This document shows, in pieces, positions 37,128-46,016 of a DNA stretch of 64,000 nt. Position 1 is the first letter of the stretch, and the number at the start of each line of letters is the position of its first letter. Both the position numbers and the translations under genes were made by a program. The stretch lies in contig NZ_JAAOLX010000004.1 in assembly GCF_011601265.1 (NCBI RefSeq), forward strand, positions 124,001 to 188,000, written 5' to 3'. This DNA is from Iodobacter violaceini (GTDB lineage Bacteria; Pseudomonadota; Gammaproteobacteria; Burkholderiales; Chitinibacteraceae). The notes under the pieces are model-generated. The model made no database searches, had not been told where the DNA came from, and saw nothing but the letters and a program-made list of their open reading frames with translations.

Positions 37128-37859
37128 ATGCAAAAATTTGCAGAAATCCAAGCCCGCGCCATCGCACGCAAAGGGAGCGAGCAGGCCTTGCAGGATTTAT
37201 TACCACGGGTGGCAAGCGAGGCGCAGTTTCTGGCGCTGCCCGATCACCGCATCGTCGCCATGATGTGCAAAGCCATTAATCAGGCGGGCTTTAACTGGAC
37301 AGTGATCAGCAATAAATGGCCGCAATTTGAAGAGGCTTTTTTCGGCTTTGATACAGACAAGCTGGCCATGCTCTCCGCCGAACAATGGGAAGCCTATTGC
37401 AGCGACGTGCGCGTGGTGCGACACTGGCCCAAAATTCAGGCACTAATGGAAAACGTGGGCTTTGTGCGGGAATACAGCCAGCAACACGGCAGCTTTGCAC
37501 GGTTTTTAAATACCTACCCCGCAGCGCGGCAAGTAGAATTAATGGCCTTCCTGAAGACCCACGGCAGCCGCCTGGGCGGGCAAACCGGGCAATGGTTTTT
37601 GCGCTACATCGGCAAAGACGCCTTTGTATTAACGCAAGACGTGGTACTGGCCCTGCAACAAGCTGGCCTCGACATACCCGACCAGCCCACCGCCAAACGT
37701 GATTTAAATAAAATCCAGCAGCTGTTTAATGACTGGCACCAGGAAACCGCCCTGCCCTACACCCACCTGGGCAAAATCGCCGCCTATTCGGTGGGGGTGA
37801 ATTATGAAAGCCAGTTGATTCAGCAGGAAAGCAGCAAGTTTAAGGCGGTGATTGGGTAA
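37128..37859 (+). CDS. DNA-3-methyladenine glycosylase I family protein
   Basis: The 243-residue product resembles Tag-type DNA-3-methyladenine glycosylase I. It has an N-terminal helical region, then PDHRIVAMMCKAINQAGFNWTVI and the later GGQTGQWFLRYIGKD. It would remove 3-methyladenine from alkylated DNA, starting base-excision repair, complementing the Ada-type protein at 33870-34742. The zinc-binding residues of classical Tag are not clearly present, so it belongs to the divergent branch. The start follows a GAGAT sequence. Confidence 0.75.
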   Translation: MQKFAEIQARAIARKGSEQALQDLLPRVASEAQFLALPDHRIVAMMCKAINQAGFNWTVISNKWPQFEEAFFGFDTDKLAMLSAEQWEAYCSDVRVVRHWPKIQALMENVGFVREYSQQHGSFARFLNTYPAARQVELMAFLKTHGSRLGGQTGQWFLRYIGKDAFVLTQDVVLALQQAGLDIPDQPTAKRDLNKIQQLFNDWHQETALPYTHLGKIAAYSVGVNYESQLIQQESSKFKAVIG

Positions 37860-37922
37860 GGGTGGCCATCAGAAATCCAAAGACACCCTTATTTGATAAA
37901 CGCTAAGCCACAGAAGTTAAAA

Positions 37923-38288
37923 ATGAGCACCTTCAAGCACCATAAATACTTTAAAAACATTAAAGCAGTACAAACATTCCGTTTCCCCTTTGTATGCTTT
38001 TCTTGCCGGAAATCATTCAAGTACCCAGAAAGTGAAACTGGGCGCATTTGCCCGCAGTGCAAAAACCCACTTGAAAAGCTTGGCCGCAAATTCTCTGCCC
38101 CGCCATCTGGCAACAAAGAGCAGTGGGATAAGGTTGAGTTTTTGGTTAAAAATGGTTTTCGTTTTTATACCGTTTATGAACAGATAAAACCGGGTGTACT
38201 GATGGCAGTTAAATACCCCGCAACACTGCAAGAAGCACGGAGCTTTGTTGAAAAACATAAACCCCAAACCCCGCCACCACTTACTTAA
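37923..38288 (+). CDS. Zinc-ribbon protein of unknown function
   Basis: The 121-residue product is basic and contains two Cys-x2-Cys pairs (CFSC and CPQC, 14 residues apart) typical of a zinc ribbon. This is followed by a Lys/Phe-rich domain (EFLVKNGFRFYTVYEQI). The frame could extend to a TTG at 37893, but the ATG at 37923 is the more natural start. No family is recognised. It may bind nucleic acid or protein through the ribbon. Confidence 0.65.
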   Translation: MSTFKHHKYFKNIKAVQTFRFPFVCFSCRKSFKYPESETGRICPQCKNPLEKLGRKFSAPPSGNKEQWDKVEFLVKNGFRFYTVYEQIKPGVLMAVKYPATLQEARSFVEKHKPQTPPPLT

Positions 38289-38322
38289 AACCCGAATAGT
38301 AATTCAATAAAAAAGGGAAGCT

Positions 38323-38446
38323 ATAGGGTCAGGCCATAAAAAAACCATACTGTCATATCTTACATTTTACATAAGATAAAATTTACAGAGGTTTACAAAG
38401 CAGGATAAATTCATTTATTCATGTCAAATGTATGATCTGACCCCAT
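38323..38446. repeat. MITE- or REP-like element with GGGTCAG inverted termini
   Basis: ATAGGGTCAGGCCATA (38323-38338) and TATGATCTGACCCCAT (38431-38446) are inverted copies, 13 of 16 positions matching, bounding about 124 bp of AT-rich sequence. The remaining part of the 303-bp gap between 38288 and 38592 shows no gene. Confidence 0.5.
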
Positions 38447-38591
38447 TTTTTTTGGTTAATCTCATGTAATATAAAAAAATAATTCAGAATTAACCTAATA
38501 AGACATTTAACCTTACTCTGCCTTTTAATTCCCTAAGCGGGTTAGTTTTCTGTTTCTTTAAAGTACCTACTCCTTACAAAGACTTCATTTA

Positions 38592-38996
38592 ATGAAATTT
38601 CTATCTACTCTCATAGTTACTCTATTCTTTAGCTCACCAACATTTTCCCAAAATATTAGTGATCGTGAAAAAGAATGTCGAGCACAAGGATTCATAGTTT
38701 TATACAGTTGGTACAAACTTGATGCTTGCCTTAAATACCAGACAATTAATATAGAGACAATTAAGGAAGCCAAAAATAATATTTTTAAGGCTTACCCCAA
38801 GCTACAAGAAACTGTAGATGCAAACAGTGAATTCTCTCAGAACGCAAAAGAAGCAGCGACAACTTGGAGCCCTTATACCGTTGAGGACAACCAGAATCCT
38901 GAAATATTGAAAATCATGTGTAAAACAAATTTGGATTTCTTGAATATAGTAACCACTCGAGAAGATTGGAAATTAGCTCTCTCGTGTATGCGCTAA
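38592..38996 (+). CDS. Small secreted protein of unknown function
   Basis: The 134-residue product has a Sec signal peptide (about 1-19, ending TFSQ). The mature part has four Cys residues, is Lys/Glu/Asn-rich, and its codons are clearly AT-rich compared with the chromosomal genes to the left. No family is recognised. The base composition and its position between a repeat element and the accessory genes suggest horizontal transfer. Confidence 0.6.
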   Translation: MKFLSTLIVTLFFSSPTFSQNISDREKECRAQGFIVLYSWYKLDACLKYQTINIETIKEAKNNIFKAYPKLQETVDANSEFSQNAKEAATTWSPYTVEDNQNPEILKIMCKTNLDFLNIVTTREDWKLALSCMR

Positions 38997-39078
38997 AAAC
39001 AAACTTCAAAGAACTTTACTGAATCCGGGGGCAGATACCGTCTTACAATCCAACAAATAGTTTAACTAAATTGCTGTA

Positions 39079-39306
39079 TTGCAAGCCCTGACCCTCGCTT
39101 TTTTAAAAGCCAACGATCCAACCCGCAGCGCCATCAAGCAATTTTTAGAAGCGCCGGATAATGAACTGGACAGTATTATTCGTAGCATTCGGCAGAATGG
39201 GAATACGCTGTCTAATCAGCTTTGTAAGCGGTATCCGATTCTTGCCGAGAATGTAGGAATGGGAGAAAGGGTTATTGATGCGGTAAAGTTGGCGTTTGCT
39301 GATTGA
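39079..39306 (+). pseudogene. Probable truncated gene fragment (75 codons)
   Basis: The frame begins with TTG at 39079 and ends at 39306 with residues such as ITHEAD-free, helical sequence NELDSIIRSIRQNGNTL. It has no good start and looks like the C-terminal end of a larger protein, but I cannot name the parent. GC content resembles the chromosome more than the flanking genes do. It may also be a short hypothetical gene. Confidence 0.35.
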
Positions 39307-39398
39307 ACGGTAAAAAACTAGTTATGATGTTGCTTGCAAAAATTCATGATCGCTAAGAAACCTCAGTCTGCTTGATTTTATTTCCACGATGGGACTTT

Positions 39399-41084
39399 AT
39401 GACTGTATCTACACTTGAGAACGTAAGAGCAGAAGTTGTACTTGGCTCTACATTTTGGCGACAGCGCTTACTTACCCCTGAAGAACTTGCCAAATTGGCT
39501 AAGAATCTTGGGTTAGGCTCGTTTACTGCTACTGATATCACCGGACTTTGGAAAATTGGTTTACTTCGTGCAGATCTAGTGATGAGCGACGAGCCAATAG
39601 ATTTTTCAGGGCTAAGCTGCCAAGAAAGTATCAATGAAGACTTTAAATATATCTATTGTGACTTTCGTCGCCCTGAAAACCGTCCGGAGGGCTATGGGTC
39701 GTTACTCCAAGATCATAAAGATAGTGCTCTGGAAGGCTCTCTGGCCTTCCATCCTTTTCGAGTTTATGTACTTCACCATATCAAGCGAACGCTAAAAATT
39801 AGCATCTCAAACATGCAATATCTGCGGTATCAGCAAGGAATAACCAATGTCATTCAGTGTTTGCAAGAACACGCTCAACATTGGACATCATCTGTCGAGT
39901 TTGCTGATCGTTTTGATTACTGGAATCAAATTGTAGAAACAGCTGCGGTTACTGAGCAAATAACCTACCGCGTTGTGTTCAGGGATGCTGAGCCAACCCC
40001 CATTGGAACACCAGCAGCTGATAACTTCGAACACTCTTTACATGCCATGCTTCTGACCATAGGCAAATCAGCTCTTCAGGAAATGCGATCAGATTTAGCT
40101 TTCGCCGCTGAAAATCTTGACGAAAACCGGTCGGTACATGTGTTATTGCGTCTGATGAAATGGCAGGAACGTGAAAGGCTTAAAGGCCAACTTGGCTGCT
40201 CAATGTTGTTTCTCGCTATGGCCGAAAGCATCCGACGATCCTCTGAGCAAGCATTTGCTGAGGCTTGGCCAGAAGAAGATGAAATTGGCCCAGGAACGTG
40301 GATTCCAAACGCCCGTAAAATGCTGTACGGAAGTGAACGTGTTTTCGATGCACCAAAGCGTGTTTTGCGGGATTATATGGCACAGTTAGGCCTTGATTTT
40401 GGTATAAAAGTCCGCTGCTATGTTGAAGGAAATACGGAATTTGGAGCACTATCGCATGCCGTAGGTAGCTTCGATCATATCCAGTTAATCAATTTAAGCG
40501 GCCATGTCGCCGAGAAGCGTGGCAAGGGACTTGCTTTCGTAGAATCCCTAGAAGCCGACAAGAATTTGGGCATTTTCAGCGTTGTACTTCTTGATGGGGA
40601 TCTTCAAGACTATCTACGCATTTTGCGCAAGGCTGCCGATGATGAAAGATTTCATGGGCGCTTCTTTATTTCTGACCCTGATATTGAATGCGGGAATTTT
40701 TCAGCTAATGAACTGATCGAAACGGGTATAAGGGAATATCAGAAAAATAGCCCAAACGGAATTAATATGGCTTTGGATAGCACAAAGCTATTCGCTGAAG
40801 CAGATACCATCAAAAGCAACAATGATCTGTCGGCTTTGTTTGCAAAACATGGAATCGGGAATCTTCAAAAAAGCGAATCTTGGGGAAAAGCTTTGATGGA
40901 TTTAGCCATCATGCGGCCCGAGTTTCCTGCCGAGGATAATCGAGTTGGTCAGAAGCGTTCTATCGTGGAGGCAGCTGAACTTTTGATTCGAATGCGGGAT
41001 ATCAAATTTTCTTTATCTACATCCTTAGAGAGGATAGATTCACACAGTGGTCGAGTAGTTTCCCTTGCCCCAAAGGATAATTAA
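39399..41084 (+). CDS. TOPRIM-domain protein, OLD-nuclease-like
   Basis: The 561-residue product has a long N-terminal region (about 1-330) without a visible Walker A motif, then a TOPRIM domain. That domain has VEGNTEFGAL with Glu343 and LLDGDLQDY with Asp399/Asp401, the metal-binding residues of OLD-type nucleases, and a downstream ISDPDIECGNF segment. OLD-family nucleases act in phage defence, usually with an ATPase domain that is not evident here. The ATG at 39399 is preferred over a TTG at 39372. It stands alone, followed by a hairpin terminator (41161-41186), and lies just outside the island's inner att site. Confidence 0.7.
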   Translation: MTVSTLENVRAEVVLGSTFWRQRLLTPEELAKLAKNLGLGSFTATDITGLWKIGLLRADLVMSDEPIDFSGLSCQESINEDFKYIYCDFRRPENRPEGYGSLLQDHKDSALEGSLAFHPFRVYVLHHIKRTLKISISNMQYLRYQQGITNVIQCLQEHAQHWTSSVEFADRFDYWNQIVETAAVTEQITYRVVFRDAEPTPIGTPAADNFEHSLHAMLLTIGKSALQEMRSDLAFAAENLDENRSVHVLLRLMKWQERERLKGQLGCSMLFLAMAESIRRSSEQAFAEAWPEEDEIGPGTWIPNARKMLYGSERVFDAPKRVLRDYMAQLGLDFGIKVRCYVEGNTEFGALSHAVGSFDHIQLINLSGHVAEKRGKGLAFVESLEADKNLGIFSVVLLDGDLQDYLRILRKAADDERFHGRFFISDPDIECGNFSANELIETGIREYQKNSPNGINMALDSTKLFAEADTIKSNNDLSALFAKHGIGNLQKSESWGKALMDLAIMRPEFPAEDNRVGQKRSIVEAAELLIRMRDIKFSLSTSLERIDSHSGRVVSLAPKDN

Positions 41085-41160
41085 ATTTTTGCGATTGATT
41101 TTCTTGACGCATTTCACTGGACTAAAGATAAGCCAGTAAATATTAAGTAAATACCATGAA

Positions 41161-41186
41161 ATAAGCCCGCAATTTTGCGGGCTTAT
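41161..41186 (+). terminator. Hairpin terminator after the TOPRIM gene
   Basis: ATAAGCCCGC-AATTTT-GCGGGCTTAT is a perfect 10-bp stem followed by TCAATTAC. The core AAGCCCGC/GCGGGCTT recurs beside guaA (50743-50764), at a similar distance from the att repeat. Confidence 0.75.
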
Positions 41187-41220
41187 TCAATTACATCCCA
41201 TAGCAGCTAAGCAACGAGCC

Positions 41221-41233
41221 TCATTCCCACTCA
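41221..41233. repeat. Inner attachment site (attL) of the guaA island
   Basis: TCATTCCCACTCA is identical to the last 13 bases at the guaA 3' end (50812-50824); the match continues with one mismatch and then TC. Copies of ATACCATG or TGCCATGA lie nearby (41151-41158, 41295-41302, 41306-41313), as they do near the other copy. Confidence 0.75.
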
Positions 41234-41556
41234 GTCATTTATAAGCAGAATATATTCTTATGCAACAACATGTTGAAAATTAGCGGCTATCCAATGCCAT
41301 GAAAAATACCATGACAAGAAGAAGCTCGCGAGAGCAAGAGTAGCATCTTAACGGACCGTCGACCGCCCTATGGACATCAGTCTCACAATTTCACCAACGA
41401 CGTGAACTCGCATCAAGGCCCGAATGCACGGACCTGACTGACAGCAGTCGTACTTTGGCAGAGCGGCGAGTAGAGGATTCGTCCCAAAACAGTCTTGACT
41501 ATCGATAATTCAGGAAATGCGGAAAATTTGCCTTAATTGGATGGTTGAGCGGTGGA
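41234..41556. other. Non-coding left end of the island
   Basis: No gene is visible in these 323 bases. They hold the ATACCATG/TGCCATGA motifs next to the att repeat and then mixed sequence up to the stop of the gene at 41557. Confidence 0.4.
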
Positions 41557-41805
41557 CTATTCATCATTATTCGACTCTGCTTTCTCAAGCTCATCAAGCC
41601 AGTTAAACAGTAATTGCCTACTTGCCTCAATCTCCGCGTCCTCTTCGAAGGAAGCTACTGATATAGTAGGTAAAGACTCCAAATGTTTAAACTGCAGGCC
41701 ACAAAGCTCAATGCGTTTTGACGGCTGCTTGCTTTGCTCGGGGGGTGTCTTGTCGTTGCCGAATTCGGCATTCAGTGCGGCCTCTGTGTAGTAGTAAAAA
41801 TGCAT
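41557..41805 (-). CDS. Small protein overlapping the GIY-YIG gene
   Basis: The 82-residue acidic product overlaps the upstream GIY-YIG gene by 34 nt in another frame. It begins MHFYYYTEAALNAEFGNDK and ends in a Glu-rich helix (EASRQLLFNWLDELEKAES). It could be a separate translationally coupled protein. Alternatively it is the displaced C-terminal part of the GIY-YIG protein after a frameshift. I recognise no family. Confidence 0.5.
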   Translation of the reverse strand: MHFYYYTEAALNAEFGNDKTPPEQSKQPSKRIELCGLQFKHLESLPTISVASFEEDAEIEASRQLLFNWLDELEKAESNNDE

Positions 41806-42404
41806 TCATTCTTGGCAATCGATAGATCGTAGTAATCGCCCTTGTTCCTGTTGCAATTGAGGTCGTAGTTCACATATCTTTGTGCTTTCGTTCCGCCAAT
41901 GTAGTCAGTGATGACAGCTGCTGCATCTTTGGGTTTGACAGAGAACCACTCGGAGCTGCCGCCATCCCATCTTGTCAGGCGTCTGGAGTTTTTAACCCGA
42001 TCAAAGTTGGCGCGCTGAGATTCCGGGAGTTTTTGAAAGAAATCTCTGATCAATAGGGCCTGCTCACTCTTATCCTTCTTTGTTTTGCTTATGGTTTTGC
42101 AGGAAGGATTATCAAAGAACTGGTGCCAAGTTCCCTCTTCAAGTGCAATTGACGATGCGTACCAAGCAGGAAGTTGATATGCGAGATAGAAGTAGAGTTT
42201 GGTGTTTCCCGTTGCCATCTCTTTGAACCGGCTTAACGGGTTCTCCTTGGTGGTCAGACCGATCTTTGTTTTACATGGCCTACCCTTTTCTCCAAGGAGA
42301 TAGATCCAGCTATAGCCCATGTTTTCACGGTCATTGGGGTAGATTTGCTTATTGAACTCATCACCATCCAATGTAGTATCTATTTTCTTGATATTTTTTA
42401 TCAA
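41772..42404 (-). CDS. GIY-YIG nuclease-like protein (T5orf172 type)
   Basis: The 210-residue product contains a GIY-YIG-like core near residues 31-60: YSWIYLLGEKG followed by KTKIGLTTKENPLSRF. The rest of the domain extends to about residue 120, with a Lys-rich C-terminal region. Proteins of the T5orf172/MUG113 branch are found in phages and accessory islands and are candidate DNA endonucleases. The gene lies inside the guaA island upstream of the 82-residue gene. The precise target is unknown. Confidence 0.75.
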   Translation of the reverse strand: MIKNIKKIDTTLDGDEFNKQIYPNDRENMGYSWIYLLGEKGRPCKTKIGLTTKENPLSRFKEMATGNTKLYFYLAYQLPAWYASSIALEEGTWHQFFDNPSCKTISKTKKDKSEQALLIRDFFQKLPESQRANFDRVKNSRRLTRWDGGSSEWFSVKPKDAAAVITDYIGGTKAQRYVNYDLNCNRNKGDYYDLSIAKNECIFTTTQRPH

Positions 42405-42609
42405 TTACTTATGTGCTCCATTTTCCAGGGCCGCTCACTATAATATTCATGAATGCAAATTTTAGGAACGCCCAAACAGAAGTTAGCATTAGCAGCTTAA
42501 ACCTCTACTTCTAACCTCGTTTAAATACGGGGGATTACCCCCTTACCTATCCTTGCCCTTGCTTGAATTCAAAATCCACGTAAACAAAATTCTCCACCCT
42601 CTGTGCAAA

Positions 42610-43233
42610 TTATTCCAAGAGAGGAAAAAAGTCACGTATATCCCCAGTAGCGTCTAGCCCCGATAATTTTTGATATGCCACTAAAAGAGGGCCAGCGTCG
42701 AGAGTTGGGATTCCCGTAAATCGGAAATCATTCGATCGATGTAAATCCCAATTTTCATCACCACAGAGTAGTGAATCTATGTCGAGATTCACATAGTTCC
42801 TGCACATAAATGGCCGATTTTCATAAATAGAACACAAGCCATCAATTAAAAACACGCAAGGAGTATGCATCCCATAACTATCAATAGACGGGAGTCGATA
42901 CCTAGCATCGAGTTTTCTAGCAGGACGATGTATTTTTTGCCCAATAACATCGGCTTCGATTTGCGACAGCATTACACGCTGAAAACAACAGGAGTTACAT
43001 CCTCTCGCACAGGCCGCATGTTTTTCTGAAATCTCCCTTACCTGTGAAATTAAAGGGTGAAGCTTCATTAATTTGCTGCGCCGAGAACCATTTTCTAATA
43101 AGACCTTTTGCAATTTTCCTTCAATAGCGGGTTGTATGTGAGTGAAATCATCTTCGATCTCTCGCATAACTTTAGGGATTCGCTCTGCAAGAGTATGTTT
43201 ACGCTCATGGATGCGAGTATAAATATCATTCAT
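42610..43233 (-). CDS. YkgJ-family metal-cluster protein
   Basis: The 207-residue product has the Cys cluster HAACARGCNSCC near residues 72-83 and later CVFLIDGLCSIYENRPFMCR. This is the Cys pattern of YkgJ (zinc- or iron-chelating) proteins. The first 65 residues are helical and Lys/Arg-rich. It starts 15 nt after the PD-(D/E)XK-like gene and is probably made with it. YkgJ-type proteins occur beside many enzymes, sometimes as oxidative or modification partners; the role here is unknown. Confidence 0.8.
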   Translation of the reverse strand: MNDIYTRIHERKHTLAERIPKVMREIEDDFTHIQPAIEGKLQKVLLENGSRRSKLMKLHPLISQVREISEKHAACARGCNSCCFQRVMLSQIEADVIGQKIHRPARKLDARYRLPSIDSYGMHTPCVFLIDGLCSIYENRPFMCRNYVNLDIDSLLCGDENWDLHRSNDFRFTGIPTLDAGPLLVAYQKLSGLDATGDIRDFFPLLE

Positions 43234-43248
43234 CGGAACCCACTCCTT

Positions 43249-43860
43249 TTACAAACCGGGGACTGAACTATCAAAATTATTTGATCGATTTTTTTGCGTC
43301 AGAGTGAGTTCCTGATACAGTTCAGGAGCCGCGAGGCGGTAGTATTCCGACAAAGAAATTGAAGAGACGCCTCTCGTTGACACACCTACAGCTGAAGCAA
43401 CGGATTCTGGACCAACTGTGCCACTGCTACGCTGGTCGGTTTTTTTTAGAGCTAAAAGAGCATAGAGATATGACTTAAACGCAGAAGGGCCCAATCCATG
43501 ATTAAGTATGTCTAATACATCCATGGCCTTTTTTTGCGAAAAATAATTACGTGCATGAAGACATAGTTCATTATTTTTGCTGCAAGATCCATACACAAGA
43601 AAGTGATGATTATCTTTCCCGCTTAACGCCTCTACAGCATCCTCATAGTTAGTGTATTTGTTGTGTTCTGAGGCTAACTCATTTTTAGACCGCTTAAATT
43701 CGATTAGAACTATTTTTGAATCGTATCCAAAAACACCGTCGCCAGCATTTTCTTGAACTCCACTTAATGGTGCAGCAAAATCAAGTCTTGAATTGCGCTC
43801 AACTTCAAGGATAAATTTATATTCAACTGTTTTTTCCCACCAAATTGGTTTGCTTTCCAA
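43249..43860 (-). CDS. PD-(D/E)XK nuclease-like protein
   Basis: The 203-residue product has a segment GDGVFGYDSKIVLIEFKRS near residues 40-58. An Asp, a beta strand and then Glu-x-Lys (EFK) match the PD-(D/E)XK active-site pattern; HHFLVYGSC follows as a further core strand. No restriction-type companion methylase is present. It is encoded directly upstream of the YkgJ-type gene (15-nt gap), so they form a two-gene unit in the island. The fold assignment is inference from the motif; the target is unknown. Confidence 0.55.
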   Translation of the reverse strand: MESKPIWWEKTVEYKFILEVERNSRLDFAAPLSGVQENAGDGVFGYDSKIVLIEFKRSKNELASEHNKYTNYEDAVEALSGKDNHHFLVYGSCSKNNELCLHARNYFSQKKAMDVLDILNHGLGPSAFKSYLYALLALKKTDQRSSGTVGPESVASAVGVSTRGVSSISLSEYYRLAAPELYQELTLTQKNRSNNFDSSVPGL

Positions 43861-44116
43861 GAAGCACCTCCAGCAAATAGGATTAAAATTAACAAATATT
43901 CCGCTCGGTATATGTATGAAATTCTGTTTTTATGTTCAAATCAGGTTAATACTTCTCTGCCTTTTTTATTTCAGTTCAAGTTAATAGATTTACGCAAAAA
44001 AACACGTTATAATTTTATTTTTCAAAATAAGTCTACTAGGAGACATCAGCTTTCCAATAAATCTCCTCTTTTACGCCTACGTGGTTTTCGACCTATCGCT
44101 CTCACGCGATTTCAAA

Positions 44117-44929
44117 TCACTTCAAGCTTGACTTCTCCAACTTAGCTATTAGCGATGGAACAAATCTTTCACTAACACCCGCAAGCAAACATAGAGCCAG
44201 CAAAAAAGAAAGCGGATTTCCTGAAAAACTTACTCCCCCCATAATGATTCCACCTTTAATTCCAAGTGCCACAAAAAAAGCCCCAATTAATCCTGCAACT
44301 ATCCGAGAAACACCTTCCATTTCATGAAGTCTTTTGCCCGCATTTGCATCAAGAGTTAATTTATTTCCACGTGAAGTAACCGACAACAGGGCACCAATTG
44401 CGCCACAAAATACGCCAAGTATTATCTCAAAAGCATAGCGACCAGCAATCGATATTATTGCTTCACGACTAAGCCAAAATCCAACAAACAGCACAACACA
44501 AATTAAAGTAATCCAATAAGCGGTATTAAAATACCATCTCCACGATGTCTCTTTATTTCTGGCCTTTATTTCCTTCTCCACCTCTTGAAAAATGTTCATT
44601 GAGTAGTCTTTCTTCTGACCATCTAAACATCTAGCAAGCCCTTCTGCTATTTGCCGTCGAATGCTGTGTAGAATTTCAGAGTTATCAACAAACCTAGAGC
44701 GGGCTTCAAGAAGTGAAACTAAATTTAATACTTCACCAAAATGTTCACACGCCTTATGGCTATCTGTTGTTTTCCATTGTATATATTTATCATCATCAAG
44801 ATAAACAATAAAATTTTCAGTACAAAGTATAACTTCTGCTATTCTTTTATTTAACTCTAGATCAATATCCCCTTCTTTTAAAGAATAATGAGAGCTAAGC
44901 TCTGGTTGCACAGGTTCAGTAGTTGTCAT
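44117..44929 (-). CDS. Four-helix membrane protein coupled to a caspase-like protease
   Basis: The 270-residue product has a soluble N-terminal region (about 1-130) and four membrane helices near 132-155, 165-187, 205-228 and 237-260. The start at 44929 forms an ATGA overlap with the caspase-like stop; a 13-codon longer frame to 44968 would overlap further and is less likely. No family is recognised. Coupled translation with a protease suggests it is the protease's partner or membrane-acting effector, for example cleaved to open or assemble a pore. That role is inference. The gene is AT-rich. Confidence 0.7.
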   Translation of the reverse strand: MTTTEPVQPELSSHYSLKEGDIDLELNKRIAEVILCTENFIVYLDDDKYIQWKTTDSHKACEHFGEVLNLVSLLEARSRFVDNSEILHSIRRQIAEGLARCLDGQKKDYSMNIFQEVEKEIKARNKETSWRWYFNTAYWITLICVVLFVGFWLSREAIISIAGRYAFEIILGVFCGAIGALLSVTSRGNKLTLDANAGKRLHEMEGVSRIVAGLIGAFFVALGIKGGIIMGGVSFSGNPLSFLLALCLLAGVSERFVPSLIAKLEKSSLK

Positions 44930-45621
44930 GGTTTTATAGAAAAAATTAGTTCTTGTTGGGATAAGCATTTTGCAAGCACTGCCGTTGGTGTTTGTGCATC
45001 CTTATAACTTCGAGTAGCAGCAATGGTGCTAAGTCGTGCTTCATTGTGTACAGCACTTACTGTCTTATACTCTCCATCAATTTGACTTGCCGAATTTAAT
45101 AAATTTCCAAGATAAATTGCACCGTTTTCAGTATCATATGATGACTCACCTATAGAGCAAGAGTACAGTCTGACCTCCTGAGGATTTGCTTGCATGATAC
45201 GTCTTTCATACCTGAGTCGTACATTATCAGTCGAAGCCTTAACTATATAGCGCTCTTCTAGTGCCGGTATACCTGATAAGACGCCTCTGCAACAATCAAA
45301 TATATTAAGCTGCCTACTGCTAATACCATGCAAATTATCTTCAGTTATACACTCCTCTTTTTCGTTGATTTCAAGAATTGTGTTACGCTCAAAAGCACCA
45401 TGCCCACTAAACATGCAGAAAAAATAATCAAGATTATTTTCCCTAAGCTCCTCCGTTTTTCTCAACAGAACATTTCTGCTAGGGTTATTTAGCACCACTA
45501 TTTCATTATCATTCCAAGAGCCGCCAACATCACTCTTCAAAAAATTTAATGTTTTAAAGATATCTATCTTAACTCCGGATAGGCCGCGAGAATTTCCAAT
45601 TAAAAGTGCCTTTTTATGCAT
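44926..45621 (-). CDS. Caspase-like (peptidase C14) protein
   Basis: The 231-residue product starts MHKKALLIGNSRGLSG, a typical caspase-fold first strand. The catalytic dyad is visible as His74 in FSGHGAFERN and Cys111 (or Cys110) in NIFDCCRG. The start at 45621 has a GGAGA ribosome binding site; a 27-codon upstream frame is rejected. Bacterial caspase-like proteases often act in abortive-infection systems, cleaving a neighbouring effector. The next gene overlaps by ATGA and encodes a membrane protein. The substrate is unknown. Confidence 0.82.
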   Translation of the reverse strand: MHKKALLIGNSRGLSGVKIDIFKTLNFLKSDVGGSWNDNEIVVLNNPSRNVLLRKTEELRENNLDYFFCMFSGHGAFERNTILEINEKEECITEDNLHGISSRQLNIFDCCRGVLSGIPALEERYIVKASTDNVRLRYERRIMQANPQEVRLYSCSIGESSYDTENGAIYLGNLLNSASQIDGEYKTVSAVHNEARLSTIAATRSYKDAQTPTAVLAKCLSQQELIFSIKP

Positions 45622-46016
45622 TTTATTCTCCAAGGTATTCTTTATGCTGCAAATATAAATAACGTATATAAAAATACTGTCAGAATGAAAATTAAACAGC
45701 AAAAATCATGCGCAATTTCATAACAGTAAGACAACAACGATAAAATTATAGGAAGTTGTCATGCATATATTTTTGGCTAAGTAGGTTGGTTTTTTTAAGT
45801 AGACCCTGCCTTCCTAGATTATTGCCAGGATGACTCAACAAACTTGCTTAATGAGATAACTCATCGGTGAAAGCCCAAGGGACTGACGCGGCATCAACGC
45901 CAGTAGGCGTAAGCAAATTCAGCAGGCTACTTACCAGAACCATCGTACAAACAAGATCTTTAATTTCATCAAACAGGCACAATATATCAAAAATACACCT
46001 TAAGGAGATACGTTCT
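45622..46016. other. Divergent promoter region between the caspase-like and TIR-like genes
   Basis: This 395-bp gap lies between the minus-strand protease gene and the plus-strand TIR-like stub. It must hold promoters for both, with AT-rich stretches near 45640-45760. A more GC-rich patch at about 45860-45950 has open frames but no convincing gene. Confidence 0.4.
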
